From positions 62,001 through 126,000 of the forward strand of contig CAILEM010000010.1 of the NCBI GenBank assembly GCA_903833215.1: a stretch of DNA of 64,000 nucleotides, read 5' to 3'. Positions 26,486 to 34,542 of this stretch are shown here, piece after piece. A model generated the notes under the pieces. That model saw only the letters and a list, made by a program, of their open reading frames with translations, was not told the DNA's origin and did no database searches. The stretch comes from an uncultured Armatimonadota bacterium. Lineage in GTDB: Bacteria > Armatimonadota > Fimbriimonadia > Fimbriimonadales > Fimbriimonadaceae. The position numbers were made by a program, and so were the translations under genes. Position 1 is the stretch's first letter. Each line of letters starts with the position of its first letter.

Positions 26486-27475
26486 TTACCGCGTGATGTG
26501 CAATCGCGAGATGGGGAACCAGGTGAGCTCGGAGCGGCCGATGATCCATTCGCGGGGGACAAGGCCCCAGCCGCGACCGTCGAAAGAGTTGTTTCGATTG
26601 TCGCCCATCATCAGATACATCCCGTCCGGAATTTTCTCTGCGGGAAGATTTCGTGCCTTCTTTTGTTCCTCGGGATCAGGGATCTGGAAATCTTCGGCGA
26701 CGTGGTACGGCGCCTGGGATTCAACGAAATTCTCGACGCGAGGAGAAGGTGAGTTTGCGTCAAGCTCCGTGTAGTTCAGCGGAATGATCTTGTCGTTGTA
26801 TTTGACGAGCTTAAAGCTTGCCATCGTAAGCTGCTTTTTCTCGTCCGGGCTCAGCATTCGGAAGTTCTGGCACTCTGCCTCGGGGTGAACGTCGGTGCAC
26901 TCAGAGAGAGCCTTGTTCGGCTCGTCAACCTTCATCCCGTTTCGGTAGAGAACGCCTTTCTTCATCTCGACTACATCGCCAGGAGCGCCGACGCATCGCT
27001 TAATGAAGTCCACTTTCATCTCACCCTGAGCATCCACTTGATCAGGACTGAGTTTTGCCGTTGTGGGCGGCCGGAATACAACGATATCGCCAACCTTGGG
27101 GTTGGAGTATCGGTAGACAGCTTTGTTCGCAACGATGAAGTCGTTGACGTAAAGCGTGGGCCACATCGAGCCTGATGGAATCAAGAACGCTTGAACTCCA
27201 AACGGGCGGATCAGCATAAATACGAAAACGCCAGCGTAAATAAACGCATCGAGCATTTCGTCAACAAATCGACCCAGTGCGTAACCCGTTCCCCTCAGAT
27301 GAGGGGCAGAGGCTTTCGCAAAGAGGGGGCGCAGGGCGAGCCGCACAACCGTAAGCGCAACGACAAACATGACAACCTTGCTCAGCGGAGTGCGAGCAAG
27401 GGAGTCAACGAGTTCTCGGGTTCCACCGCCAGCTTGCGCTTGGGCGAGGAGTTGCGTCACGGAAGAAAGCGGCAC
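26486..27475 (-). CDS. lepB: Signal peptidase I, first paralogue
   Basis: 329 residues starting with GTG, two bases after the rplS stop, so it is co-translated. Ser103 lies in FLIPSGSMWPTL and Lys159 in VDFIKRCVGAPGD; MGDNRNNSFDGR is present. Overall layout and long insert (YRNGMKVDEPNKALSECTD) are the same as in the neighbouring copy, which shows a local duplication. The trmD-rplS-lepB order is widespread in bacteria, so this copy holds the ancestral position. Confidence 0.93.
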   Translation of the reverse strand: MPLSSVTQLLAQAQAGGGTRELVDSLARTPLSKVVMFVVALTVVRLALRPLFAKASAPHLRGTGYALGRFVDEMLDAFIYAGVFVFMLIRPFGVQAFLIPSGSMWPTLYVNDFIVANKAVYRYSNPKVGDIVVFRPPTTAKLSPDQVDAQGEMKVDFIKRCVGAPGDVVEMKKGVLYRNGMKVDEPNKALSECTDVHPEAECQNFRMLSPDEKKQLTMASFKLVKYNDKIIPLNYTELDANSPSPRVENFVESQAPYHVAEDFQIPDPEEQKKARNLPAEKIPDGMYLMMGDNRNNSFDGRGWGLVPREWIIGRSELTWFPISRLHITR

Positions 27476-27477
27476 GT

Positions 27478-27828
27478 TTAGCGGCGCTCTTTAATTCGGG
27501 CGTCCTTACCGACCTTGTCTCGCAGGTAGTAAAGCTTCGCTCGTCGAACCTTACCGCGTCGAGTTACTTCGAACTTGGCAACGTTTGGCGAGTGGAGTGG
27601 GAACGTTCGCTCTACGCCAACGCCACTGGAAATCTTTCTGAGGGTTACAGTCTCAGCAATGCCACCATGCTTTACAGCAATGACAACGCCTTCGTAAAAC
27701 TGAATTCGCTCTTTGCCGCCTTCACGGACTTTTACAGAGGCCTTTACAGTGTCGCCTGGCCAAATCTTGGGCAGGTCGGTTTTCTTGTACGGCTGGACAA
27801 CACTTTCTAAAATCGCGGCTTTGGACAT
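27478..27828 (-). CDS. rplS: 50S ribosomal protein L19
   Basis: 116 residues, standard length. [36 protein letters not shown] and [21 protein letters not shown] are canonical L19 sequences; the C-terminus [18 protein letters not shown] is complete. It sits at the 30S-50S interface. A GGAAGAAG stretch lies upstream of the ATG. It is downstream of trmD and upstream of the signal peptidases on the same strand. Confidence 0.97.
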   Translation of the reverse strand: MSKAAILESVVQPYKKTDLPKIWPGDTVKASVKVREGGKERIQFYEGVVIAVKHGGIAETVTLRKISSGVGVERTFPLHSPNVAKFEVTRRGKVRRAKLYYLRDKVGKDARIKERR

Positions 27829-27953
27829 CTTTTCGCTTCTTCCGTTTGGGTCTCCATCGAATGGAGCATATTCTCAGGCGACTTAAACCTCGCGGCATTC
27901 ACCCTATTTGTATCATCCCAGAGGCACGACGGAAGGCCGTGCTTAGGCGCAAT

Positions 27954-28685
27954 TCAAGAGGATAGCACATTGACGTCAGCCTTATCCACCTTCGCCTTTG
28001 CTAAAAGGTCGGGTCGCACCTTTCGAGTGACTTCGAGTGACTTCGCTCGACGCCAGCGTTCAATCGCCTTGTGATCTCCGCTTTTCAGGACTTCGGGGAT
28101 GGTTTCTCCGCGCCAGATCTCGGGTCGTGTGTAGTTCGGCGCGCTCAGCAAGCCATCACTGTGACTATCCGCCTTCAGGCTGTCCGCGCTGCCAAGGACG
28201 CCCGGCAAGAGGCGAACCACCGCATCGGCAATGATTAAGGCTGGCAATTCGCCGTTCGTGAGGACGAAGTCGCCAATGCTGACCGCCCGAGCCTTAAACC
28301 GCTCCACGACGCGCTGGTCAATCCCCTCGTAGTGGCCGCACAAGAAAATGATTCGGCGTTTGGATGAAAGCTCTTCCGCCATTGCTTGATCAAAGCGTGG
28401 TCCTGTGGGATCGGTGACAATGATTTCTACGTCAGATGGCAAAGCATCCGGCAGTATCCCAAGGTTTTCTAGCGCCAGAGCTACTGGTTCGGCCTTGATG
28501 AGCATGCCTGCTGCGCCACCAAACGGTACGTCATCCACCTTCATGTGCTTGTCATAGCAGAAGTCACGAGGGTTGGCCGTTTCGAACTGGACGATTCCGC
28601 CATCCGCCGCTCGCTTCATCATGCTTTGAGACATCGCTCCAGCAATAACGTCTGGAAATAGAGTCACAAAGTCAATGCGGAGCAT
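27954..28685 (-). CDS. trmD: tRNA (guanine37-N1)-methyltransferase
   Basis: 243 residues from the ATG at 28685 (MLRIDFVTLFPDV is the typical start; the frame extends further upstream by accident). The trefoil-knot SAM pocket is shown by IIFLCGHYEGIDQRV and SIGDFVLTNGELPALIIADAV. GLLSAPNYTRPEIWRGETIPEVLKSGDH split by its loops carries the conserved tRNA-binding segment. It methylates G37 of tRNAs reading CNN codons and prevents frameshifts. The usual upstream rpsP-rimM genes are absent; gcvH lies divergently. Confidence 0.96.
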   Translation of the reverse strand: MLRIDFVTLFPDVIAGAMSQSMMKRAADGGIVQFETANPRDFCYDKHMKVDDVPFGGAAGMLIKAEPVALALENLGILPDALPSDVEIIVTDPTGPRFDQAMAEELSSKRRIIFLCGHYEGIDQRVVERFKARAVSIGDFVLTNGELPALIIADAVVRLLPGVLGSADSLKADSHSDGLLSAPNYTRPEIWRGETIPEVLKSGDHKAIERWRRAKSLEVTRKVRPDLLAKAKVDKADVNVLSS

Positions 28686-28692
28686 AGAGAAC

Positions 28693-28698
28693 AGGATA
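28693..28698 (-). promoter_or_regulatory. -10 box TATCCT before trmD
   Basis: The box ends seven bases before the trmD ATG. Confidence 0.45.
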
Positions 28699-28793
28699 CT
28701 TCGGGTGCGCTCCTGCCGTCGAACTTCCAGCGCTCGCAATCCCCTGCCCCCGGGTAGACTTCTCCCCATCCCAGTCCCTTGTTTGGAGCGAAT

Positions 28794-29174
28794 ATGTCTA
28801 ACATTCCTGAAGATCTGAAGTACGCAAAGTCCCATGAGTGGGTCCGTCTTGACGGTGATATCGCCACCATCGGTATTACCGATTTCGCACAGTCGGAGTT
28901 AGGCGATGTCGTTTATGTTGAACTCCCGGAAGTGGGTCGAGTTCTTCAGCTAGGCGATACCTTTGGCAGTGTCGAAAGCGTAAAGACCGTCAGCGATGTT
29001 TATGCTCCAATTGCAGGGACCGTTACCGAAGTGAACGCATCCCTCGGCGCTCGATCCGAACTTATTAACTCAGATCCATACGGAGACGGCTACATGTTGA
29101 AGCTCCGAGTCGACGACCCAAGCGCGCTTGGCGATCTTCTCGATGCCGCCGGTTACGCTGCAGTGATTGCCTGA
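28794..29174 (+). CDS. gcvH: Glycine cleavage system H protein
   Basis: 126 residues from the ATG at 28794, with GGAG six bases upstream and a TAGACT box at 28755-28760. The lipoyl-lysine is Lys64 in FGSVESVKTVSDVYAP. HEWVRLDGDIATIGITDFAQ and the C-terminal YMLKLRV are typical. It carries the aminomethyl group from the P protein to the T protein. gcvPA and gcvPB follow after 159 bases; gcvT is not in the window. Confidence 0.97.
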   Translation: MSNIPEDLKYAKSHEWVRLDGDIATIGITDFAQSELGDVVYVELPEVGRVLQLGDTFGSVESVKTVSDVYAPIAGTVTEVNASLGARSELINSDPYGDGYMLKLRVDDPSALGDLLDAAGYAAVIA

Positions 29175-29186
29175 GTTGTTAGGCGA

Positions 29187-29223
29187 GATTCTAGGGATTC
29201 ATCACCGGTGAGTTCCTAGAATC
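29187..29223 (+). terminator. Hairpin between gcvH and gcvPA
   Basis: GATTCTAGG (29187-29195) pairs with CCTAGAATC (29215-29223), with the palindrome CACCGGTG inside the loop. There is no T-run, so it may act as an mRNA stabiliser or a weak terminator that makes gcvH more abundant than gcvP. Confidence 0.5.
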
Positions 29224-29333
29224 GGCTGGAAAGCTGCATCAAAATCTTTCTTCGAATCATCTCGTAGTCGTTTGTTAGAAAGCCTCGCTCGAATTCTAGT
29301 CTTCTTTACAAACTTAACGCCTCGCACTTTAGC

Positions 29334-30671
29334 ATGCCCTACATTCCACATACCGACGCCGATCGAGCCGAAATGCTGGCCACGATCGGAGCTCAATCTA
29401 TCGACGAACTATTTAGAGAAATTCCTGCAAATCTTCGAGTGGCACCCGGTTCACTCGATTTGCCGCCCGCTCTCGACGAACACCGGCTGATGGCCCATCT
29501 TTGGGAAATAAGCAAGAAGAACGTCAATCTCGCTGACGTCACCTGCTTCCTCGGTGCCGGAATTTACGACCGTTATATCCCCGCATCGGTCGGCGCCGTC
29601 ATTTCGCGTGGTGAATTCCTCACGGCCTACACGCCGTACCAACCAGAAGCCTCGCAAGGATATCTCCAAGCCATCTACGAGTTCCAAACCATGACGGCCG
29701 AGCTGTACGGCATGGATCTCGCCAACGCTTCGATGTACGACGGAGCGACCTCCATGGCGGAAGCGGCGATCATGTCGACGAGCATCAAGAAGCGCGACAA
29801 GGTCGCTGTGAGCGAAGCGGTTCATCCTCACTACCGGCAAGTGCTCGAAACCTACTGCTGGTCGATGGGAATCGAAATCGTTGTTCTTCCTGCACTCGAA
29901 GCCGGGGCGACCAAGGATTATTCAACCGCCGAGGGTGTGTCGAGTGTGATTGTTCAGTATCCGAACTTCTTCGGAACCATTGAAGACCTCGCTGCCGCTC
30001 GAAAGGCCGCGACAGAAAAAGACGCGTTGCTCATCGTGGTTGCAGACCCTGTGGCATGCGCATTGCTAAAAACACCAGGATCATTTGGTGCAGATATCGT
30101 CGTCGGCGAAGGCCAACCTCTCGGCGTTGCAATGGGCTTAGGCGGTCCGATGGTCGGACTCTTTGCCTGCAAGAAGGAATTCATTCGACAGATTCCAGGC
30201 CGAATCGTCGGACGAACGAAGGAAGCTCATGGCGATAAGCCCGGCTACGTAATGACCCTTCGAACCCGCGAGCAGGATATTCGACGGGAGAAAGCAACTT
30301 CGAACATCTGCACGAACGAAGCACTGATGGCGCTTGCCGCGACGGTTTACATGATCGCGCTCGGCAAGAACGGCCTCAAGCAAGTAGCAACCACCAGTGT
30401 CCGGAACACCCAGTATGCGATTCAACAACTGACCGCGGCGGGTGCGACCTTGAAGTACACCGGCAAGAGCTTCGATGAGTTTGTGTTGGAGCTTCCGAAA
30501 GACCCAACCTTTGTGAGGGATGAATTATTGAAGCGAAATATCCTCGCTGGTTTGCCGCTGGGACCCTACTACGCCACGTTGACAAAATGCCTCCTTGTGG
30601 CCGTGACTGAGTTGAGAAGTAAGGACGAAATCGACACCTTTGCCTCAGCGCTCGCGGAGGTGCTGAAATGA
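29334..30671 (+). CDS. gcvPA: Glycine dehydrogenase (decarboxylating), subunit 1
   Basis: 445 residues, the normal length for the split-type alpha subunit. MPYIPHTDADRAEMLATIG is the standard start, and GAGIYDRYIPASVGAVISRGEF and TAYTPYQPEASQGYLQAIYE are highly conserved in GcvPA (split here for length). The subunit pairs with GcvPB, which carries the PLP lysine, to decarboxylate glycine and load the H protein. Its stop overlaps the gcvPB start by four bases. Confidence 0.97.
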   Translation: MPYIPHTDADRAEMLATIGAQSIDELFREIPANLRVAPGSLDLPPALDEHRLMAHLWEISKKNVNLADVTCFLGAGIYDRYIPASVGAVISRGEFLTAYTPYQPEASQGYLQAIYEFQTMTAELYGMDLANASMYDGATSMAEAAIMSTSIKKRDKVAVSEAVHPHYRQVLETYCWSMGIEIVVLPALEAGATKDYSTAEGVSSVIVQYPNFFGTIEDLAAARKAATEKDALLIVVADPVACALLKTPGSFGADIVVGEGQPLGVAMGLGGPMVGLFACKKEFIRQIPGRIVGRTKEAHGDKPGYVMTLRTREQDIRREKATSNICTNEALMALAATVYMIALGKNGLKQVATTSVRNTQYAIQQLTAAGATLKYTGKSFDEFVLELPKDPTFVRDELLKRNILAGLPLGPYYATLTKCLLVAVTELRSKDEIDTFASALAEVLK

Positions 30672-32155
30672 GCAACCTCAAGGGATTCCGCATGAAGCGA
30701 ATGCCGGAGCCACAGCTGATTTTCGAACAGTCAAGCCCAGGCCGAATCGGATGTAACGTACCAGTTGCCGACACGCCAGAGGTCGACCTCAGTGCTGTGC
30801 TTGGTGACCTAAGAGAAGAACTCAATCTTCCTGAAGTCGGCGAACTCGATTTGCTGCGACACTTCACTCGGTTGAGCCACATCAACTACGGGATCGAAAC
30901 TGGCTTCTACCCATTGGGTAGCTGCACGATGAAGTACAACCCGAAGATCAACGAGAAGACGGCGGGCCTGCCTGGATTCGCGAATCTCCACCCAATGCAG
31001 CCTGTCGCGACGATTCCAGGCGCTCTAGAGATCCTGATCGGCGTCCAAGAGATGCTGATCGCCATTACCGGCTTCGACGAGATCACACTCCAACCTCTCG
31101 CAGGTGCCCACGGAGAAATGACGTGCTTGATGCTTATCAAGGCTTATCACGAGTCACGTGGGGAAGGGAAGCAGAGACACATCGTGTTGGTGCCGGATTC
31201 CGCGCACGGTACGAACCCTGCGTCAGCCGCCAGATGCGGTTACGACGTCCGTCCGATTCCAACGACTGAGGAAGGCAACACCGACCTCGTCGCGTTGGCA
31301 GCCGCGCTCGATGATTCGGTCGCCGCCCTGATGCTCACAAACCCGTCGACGCTTGGCCTTTTCGAGCCAAACATCGAGCAGATTTGCGAGATGGTTCACG
31401 CCGCTGGCGGTCAAGTCTTCTGCGATGGCGCGAACATGAACGCAATGGTCGGCACGACGCGACCGGGTGACCACGGTTTCGACTGCATGCACTTGAACCT
31501 CCACAAGACGTTCTCCACGCCCCACGGCGGTGGCGGACCGGGGTGTGGGGCAATCGGTCTCAAGAGCCATCTCGAACCATTCCTTCCAGCCCCGGTTATT
31601 CGAAGGTCCGAAGGCAAGGTCATCGCCGACACCGATCGTCCTTCGACTATCGGTCGAGTGAGCGGATTCTATGGCCAGTTCCTGATGGAAGTGCGCGCCT
31701 ACACCTACCTTCGAGCGTTTGGTAAGGAGTACATGGCTGACATCTCCCGGCATGCCGTCCTCAATGCAAACTATGTTCGAGCGAGACTCAAAGACGTGTT
31801 GCCCCCCGCCCACGATCGCCCGTGCATGCACGAGTGCATCCTGACGGCTGAGAAGTACAAGAAGGAAAATGGAATTCGCGCGTTGGACATCAGCAAGAGG
31901 CTGATTGACTACGGTTTCCACCCGCCAACGAACTACTTCCCGTTGATCGTTCCCGAGTGCTTGATGATCGAGCCGACGGAAACCGAAAACAAGGAAACAC
32001 TGGATGACTTCTGCGATGTCATGATCGAAATCTGCCGAGAAGCCGTCGAGTCGCCAGATCTACTGCACGATGCCCCGTCAACTCAAATTGTCGGACGCCT
32101 CGACGAAACTGCAGCAGTCAAGAACCTTGATGTACGTTGGTGGCCGTCGAAATAG
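30668..32155 (+). CDS. gcvPB: Glycine dehydrogenase (decarboxylating), subunit 2
   Basis: 495 residues, normal size. The PLP-binding lysine (about 280) lies in HLNLHKTFSTPHGGGGPG. YPLGSCTMKYNPKINE, PLAGAHGEMTCLMLI and HGTNPASAARCGY are diagnostic. It forms the P protein with GcvPA via an ATGA stop/start overlap. The C-terminus (APSTQIVGRLDETAAVKNLD) is complete. No glycine-riboswitch-like tandem aptamer was seen upstream of the operon. Confidence 0.97.
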   Translation: MSNLKGFRMKRMPEPQLIFEQSSPGRIGCNVPVADTPEVDLSAVLGDLREELNLPEVGELDLLRHFTRLSHINYGIETGFYPLGSCTMKYNPKINEKTAGLPGFANLHPMQPVATIPGALEILIGVQEMLIAITGFDEITLQPLAGAHGEMTCLMLIKAYHESRGEGKQRHIVLVPDSAHGTNPASAARCGYDVRPIPTTEEGNTDLVALAAALDDSVAALMLTNPSTLGLFEPNIEQICEMVHAAGGQVFCDGANMNAMVGTTRPGDHGFDCMHLNLHKTFSTPHGGGGPGCGAIGLKSHLEPFLPAPVIRRSEGKVIADTDRPSTIGRVSGFYGQFLMEVRAYTYLRAFGKEYMADISRHAVLNANYVRARLKDVLPPAHDRPCMHECILTAEKYKKENGIRALDISKRLIDYGFHPPTNYFPLIVPECLMIEPTETENKETLDDFCDVMIEICREAVESPDLLHDAPSTQIVGRLDETAAVKNLDVRWWPSK

Positions 32156-32180
32156 GGGTTTGATTGGATTATCGGCTCCT

Positions 32181-32227
32181 TGTATGTATTATATGAAATT
32201 CAAAAAATATATGATATAATTCATACA
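32181..32227. promoter_or_regulatory. Promoter-operator of the antitoxin/PIN operon
   Basis: Two 16-base arms (32181-32196, TGTATGTATTATATGA; and 32212-32227, inverted) match at 14 of 16 positions. The second arm covers a consensus TATAAT (32215-32220) and the first base of the ATG at 32227, six bases on. This AT-rich island stands out from its surroundings. A dimeric repressor bound here would block both polymerase and the start of a leaderless message, as expected for antitoxin autoregulation. Confidence 0.65.
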
Positions 32228-32646
32228 TGGAGCAGAGAGAAGAACAAACTCCTTCTGTCGACCAATCGGCGGAAGATATTCGTCAAGCGGGTCATCGCTA
32301 CGTAGCCCGCGCCCGAGCCGAGGGGCGAGATACCCTCACCATCGTCACCGGTGATATTGTCCGCGAACTTCGCGTGCCCTATCGGATTCCGAGTGTGGTC
32401 TCGGCCCTAGGTTCAAAGCGGTTTCAGAAAGAGAACGGCATCACCCTCGAGCATCGCGAGGGCCCTCCTTCCGGAGTGAGTGCATCGACAAGGTTCACTT
32501 ATCGGCTCAACGAAGCAATCAGTGCCGAGGCGACAAAGCCTTCGTCACTGTGGGCCCTTCGTGGTGCAGGCAAAGCGGTATTCAAGGCAGTTGGGGGCGG
32601 GCAGGCATTCCTCACAGAAGAACGCAGCCAACTCAATCTCCCATGA
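32227..32646 (+). CDS. Probable antitoxin: winged-helix-like DNA-binding protein
   Basis: 139 residues. The core (about 15-105) has AGHRYVARARAEGRDTLTIV, TGDIVRELRVPYRIPSVVSA and LGSKRFQKENGI, then GPPSGVSASTRFTYRL, a layout I associate with small winged-helix-like proteins (not a classical AbrB or RHH antitoxin). It overlaps the PIN-domain gene by four bases (ATGA) and has a palindromic operator upstream. The antitoxin role is inferred from order, overlap and operator. The C-terminal 35 residues (TKPSSLWALRGAGKAVFKAV) could wrap the toxin. Confidence 0.6.
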   Translation: MEQREEQTPSVDQSAEDIRQAGHRYVARARAEGRDTLTIVTGDIVRELRVPYRIPSVVSALGSKRFQKENGITLEHREGPPSGVSASTRFTYRLNEAISAEATKPSSLWALRGAGKAVFKAVGGGQAFLTEERSQLNLP

Positions 32647-33083
32647 CTCGAATCTACTGGGATACGATGCTGTTCATCTACTGGCTGGAGGACACTCCAG
32701 TCTTTGGTGAGCAGGTCGCTTCCGTTTACGAATCGATGCTCGCGAGGGGGGATGTGCTTTGCGGCAGTACGTTCACAATCGCCGAACTCCTGGTTGCCCC
32801 GAGGAAACTTGGAGATGAGTCGCTGGAAAAGAGAATCCTGCAGTTCTTTGATAGCAAGGATATCGAAGTGCTGCCTTTCGACATTGCCGCGGCCCGGCAG
32901 TTTGCGCGCATTCGAGCCGAGGCCAAAGTCTCGCCCGCCGACGCCATTCACCTTGCCTGCGCCTCGGCCGCCGGGGTTGATCTTTTTCTGACGAACGATG
33001 CCAAAGTGCGAAAGCAATTCGTGCCCGGTATCCGATTCATCGACGGCCTTGACACCACAGTTCTCATACGGCCAAGCGAATGA
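32643..33083 (+). CDS. PIN-domain ribonuclease toxin (VapC-like)
   Basis: 146 residues from the ATG at 32643. The acidic Mg2+ site is complete: Asp7 in IYWDTMLFIYWLE, Glu in TIAELLVAP (about 45), Asp in SPADAIHLACA (about 98) and Asp in LFLTNDAKV (about 116). VapC-type toxins cut tRNA or rRNA when their antitoxin is degraded. It is translationally coupled to the upstream partner and, by another four-base overlap, to the octanoyl transferase gene downstream, which is unusual for a toxin gene. Confidence 0.88.
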   Translation: MTRIYWDTMLFIYWLEDTPVFGEQVASVYESMLARGDVLCGSTFTIAELLVAPRKLGDESLEKRILQFFDSKDIEVLPFDIAAARQFARIRAEAKVSPADAIHLACASAAGVDLFLTNDAKVRKQFVPGIRFIDGLDTTVLIRPSE

Positions 33084-33748
33084 CCATTCCGTTAAAAGTT
33101 TACGAGCGTCTGAATGGCATCGAGAACATGAGACTTGATGAAGAGTTACTCTTTAAGGCTGAGTCAGGCACCCCAGGCTGCCGTGTATACGCGTGGGATG
33201 GCCCCTGGGTGACGCTAGGACGCTTTCAATCCTCAATCAGCGACCTCGTAGACCCTCAGTATCCTCTGTGGGTACAGCGGCCAACAGGAGGCAAAGCGGT
33301 GCTTCACGGTCATGACGTTACCGTTGGGTTAGGCATTCCGTTGTCCTTGCTCTTTCCAGAAGTCCAGCAGCGCGGTATCAAGCCGATCTATCGAGCCGTG
33401 GTAGAGCCGATCGTCGAGGCACTCAACGCCTGTGGCCTGCCCGCTGCCCTTGCTGAAAACACGAGTTATTCCAACCGAGGTCGGCATACTGCCGACTGCT
33501 TTGCATTCTCCTCACCCAATGACATCGTTAATCGCATGACGGGCCAGAAAGTCTGTGGCTGTGCACTGCGGATAACCGACAAATCTGTGCTCGTGCAGGC
33601 GAGCATTCCCAATGGTCCCCCACTAGTAGATCCTGTAAGCGTTATTGTTAACGCGGATCGTGGTGAATACCAGGCTTGGGATGCGAAAGGCTTTAGTGAT
33701 GCCTTAAGAAGTGCGCTCACCCGCCTTGGCTATTCGAGGCCACAATGA
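33080..33748 (+). CDS. Octanoyl/lipoyl protein ligase (LipM/LplA family)
   Basis: 222 residues. VQRPTGGKAVLHGHDVT (about 65-81) is the substrate-binding RRxTGGxxVxH-type motif, and MTGQKVCGCALR supplies the catalytic Lys157. Cys140 in TADCFAFSSPND sits where LipM octanoyltransferases carry their acyl-accepting cysteine, so transfer from octanoyl-ACP to GcvH or E2 domains is more likely than ATP-dependent lipoate ligation. The protein is shorter than LplA and lacks its C-terminal domain. The nearby gcvH gives it an obvious substrate. Confidence 0.82.
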   Translation: MTIPLKVYERLNGIENMRLDEELLFKAESGTPGCRVYAWDGPWVTLGRFQSSISDLVDPQYPLWVQRPTGGKAVLHGHDVTVGLGIPLSLLFPEVQQRGIKPIYRAVVEPIVEALNACGLPAALAENTSYSNRGRHTADCFAFSSPNDIVNRMTGQKVCGCALRITDKSVLVQASIPNGPPLVDPVSVIVNADRGEYQAWDAKGFSDALRSALTRLGYSRPQ

Positions 33749-34542
33749 AAATCGGTGTGTTCGACTCAGGCCTTGGCGGACTGGCAATTGCTCAAGCCAT
33801 CATGCATCGCCTACCGCAGTACGACTACCTTTACTTGGGAGACACAAAGCGCGTCCCTTACGGTGGTCGGTCTCAAGAGTCTATTCATGAGTTCACCTCG
33901 CAGGCACTCAACTACCTTTTCGAGCACGACTGCCAGGTCGTTATTCTTGCCTGTAACACCGCTTCCGCCGAAGCTCTGCGAAAGAGCCAACAGGAGTATC
34001 TGCCACGCCATTACCCATCTCGCCGCGTGCTTGGCGTCATCATCCCGACTGCTGAGGCCTGTTTTGAGCCGGGAGGCGCCAGTAGAATTGGTGTTTTGGC
34101 CACTCCTAGCACGGTTGAGTCCAAAGCTTATGAGCGTGAGCTACTAAGACAGAACCCTTTGGCCCAGGTGATTCAGGTTCCGGCGCCATTATTGGTTCCT
34201 ATCGTCGAGAATGACGGACGCAAATACGTCGATCCGATATTGGACGACTATTTGGCACCGCTTCTGGATGAACAAGTTGATCGAATTGTGCTGGGATGCA
34301 CCCACTACTGCCTTTTGAAAGCGGAAATTCGAAATAAGGTGAGCATCCCCGTCATTTCCCAAGACGAAGTCATCCCCGAGAAGTTTGCGGATTATCTCAA
34401 TCGACATCCTGAGATTGAGGCTCTACTCAGTCGAGGTGGTGCCGCTGAATACCACGTCACTGATGTAACATCCGGCTATCTCCAGTTTGCCAAAGAACTG
34501 ACGCAAAGTGAGATCCAACTCAAGAAGGTGACTCTCACTTGA
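33745..34542 (+). CDS. murI: Glutamate racemase
   Basis: 265 residues, normal length. MKIGVFDSGLGGLAIAQAI opens with Asp7/Ser8; Cys70 (VVILACNTASAEAL) and Cys185 (RIVLGCTHYCLL) are the two catalytic cysteines, and GDTKRVPYGGRS is conserved. It makes D-glutamate for peptidoglycan. It overlaps the upstream gene by four bases and the alr start by four bases (TTGA), so the three are likely translated as a set. Confidence 0.96.
   Translation: MKIGVFDSGLGGLAIAQAIMHRLPQYDYLYLGDTKRVPYGGRSQESIHEFTSQALNYLFEHDCQVVILACNTASAEALRKSQQEYLPRHYPSRRVLGVIIPTAEACFEPGGASRIGVLATPSTVESKAYERELLRQNPLAQVIQVPAPLLVPIVENDGRKYVDPILDDYLAPLLDEQVDRIVLGCTHYCLLKAEIRNKVSIPVISQDEVIPEKFADYLNRHPEIEALLSRGGAAEYHVTDVTSGYLQFAKELTQSEIQLKKVTLT

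Noticed and set aside
28686-28835. 50-residue extension of TrmD
   Set aside because: TrmD proteins start at MLRIDFVTLFP; the extension overlaps the gcvH promoter and start.
28794-32155. Glycine riboswitch before the gcv genes
   Set aside because: The short leaders before gcvH and gcvPA show no tandem aptamer blocks; only a simple hairpin at 29187 was seen.
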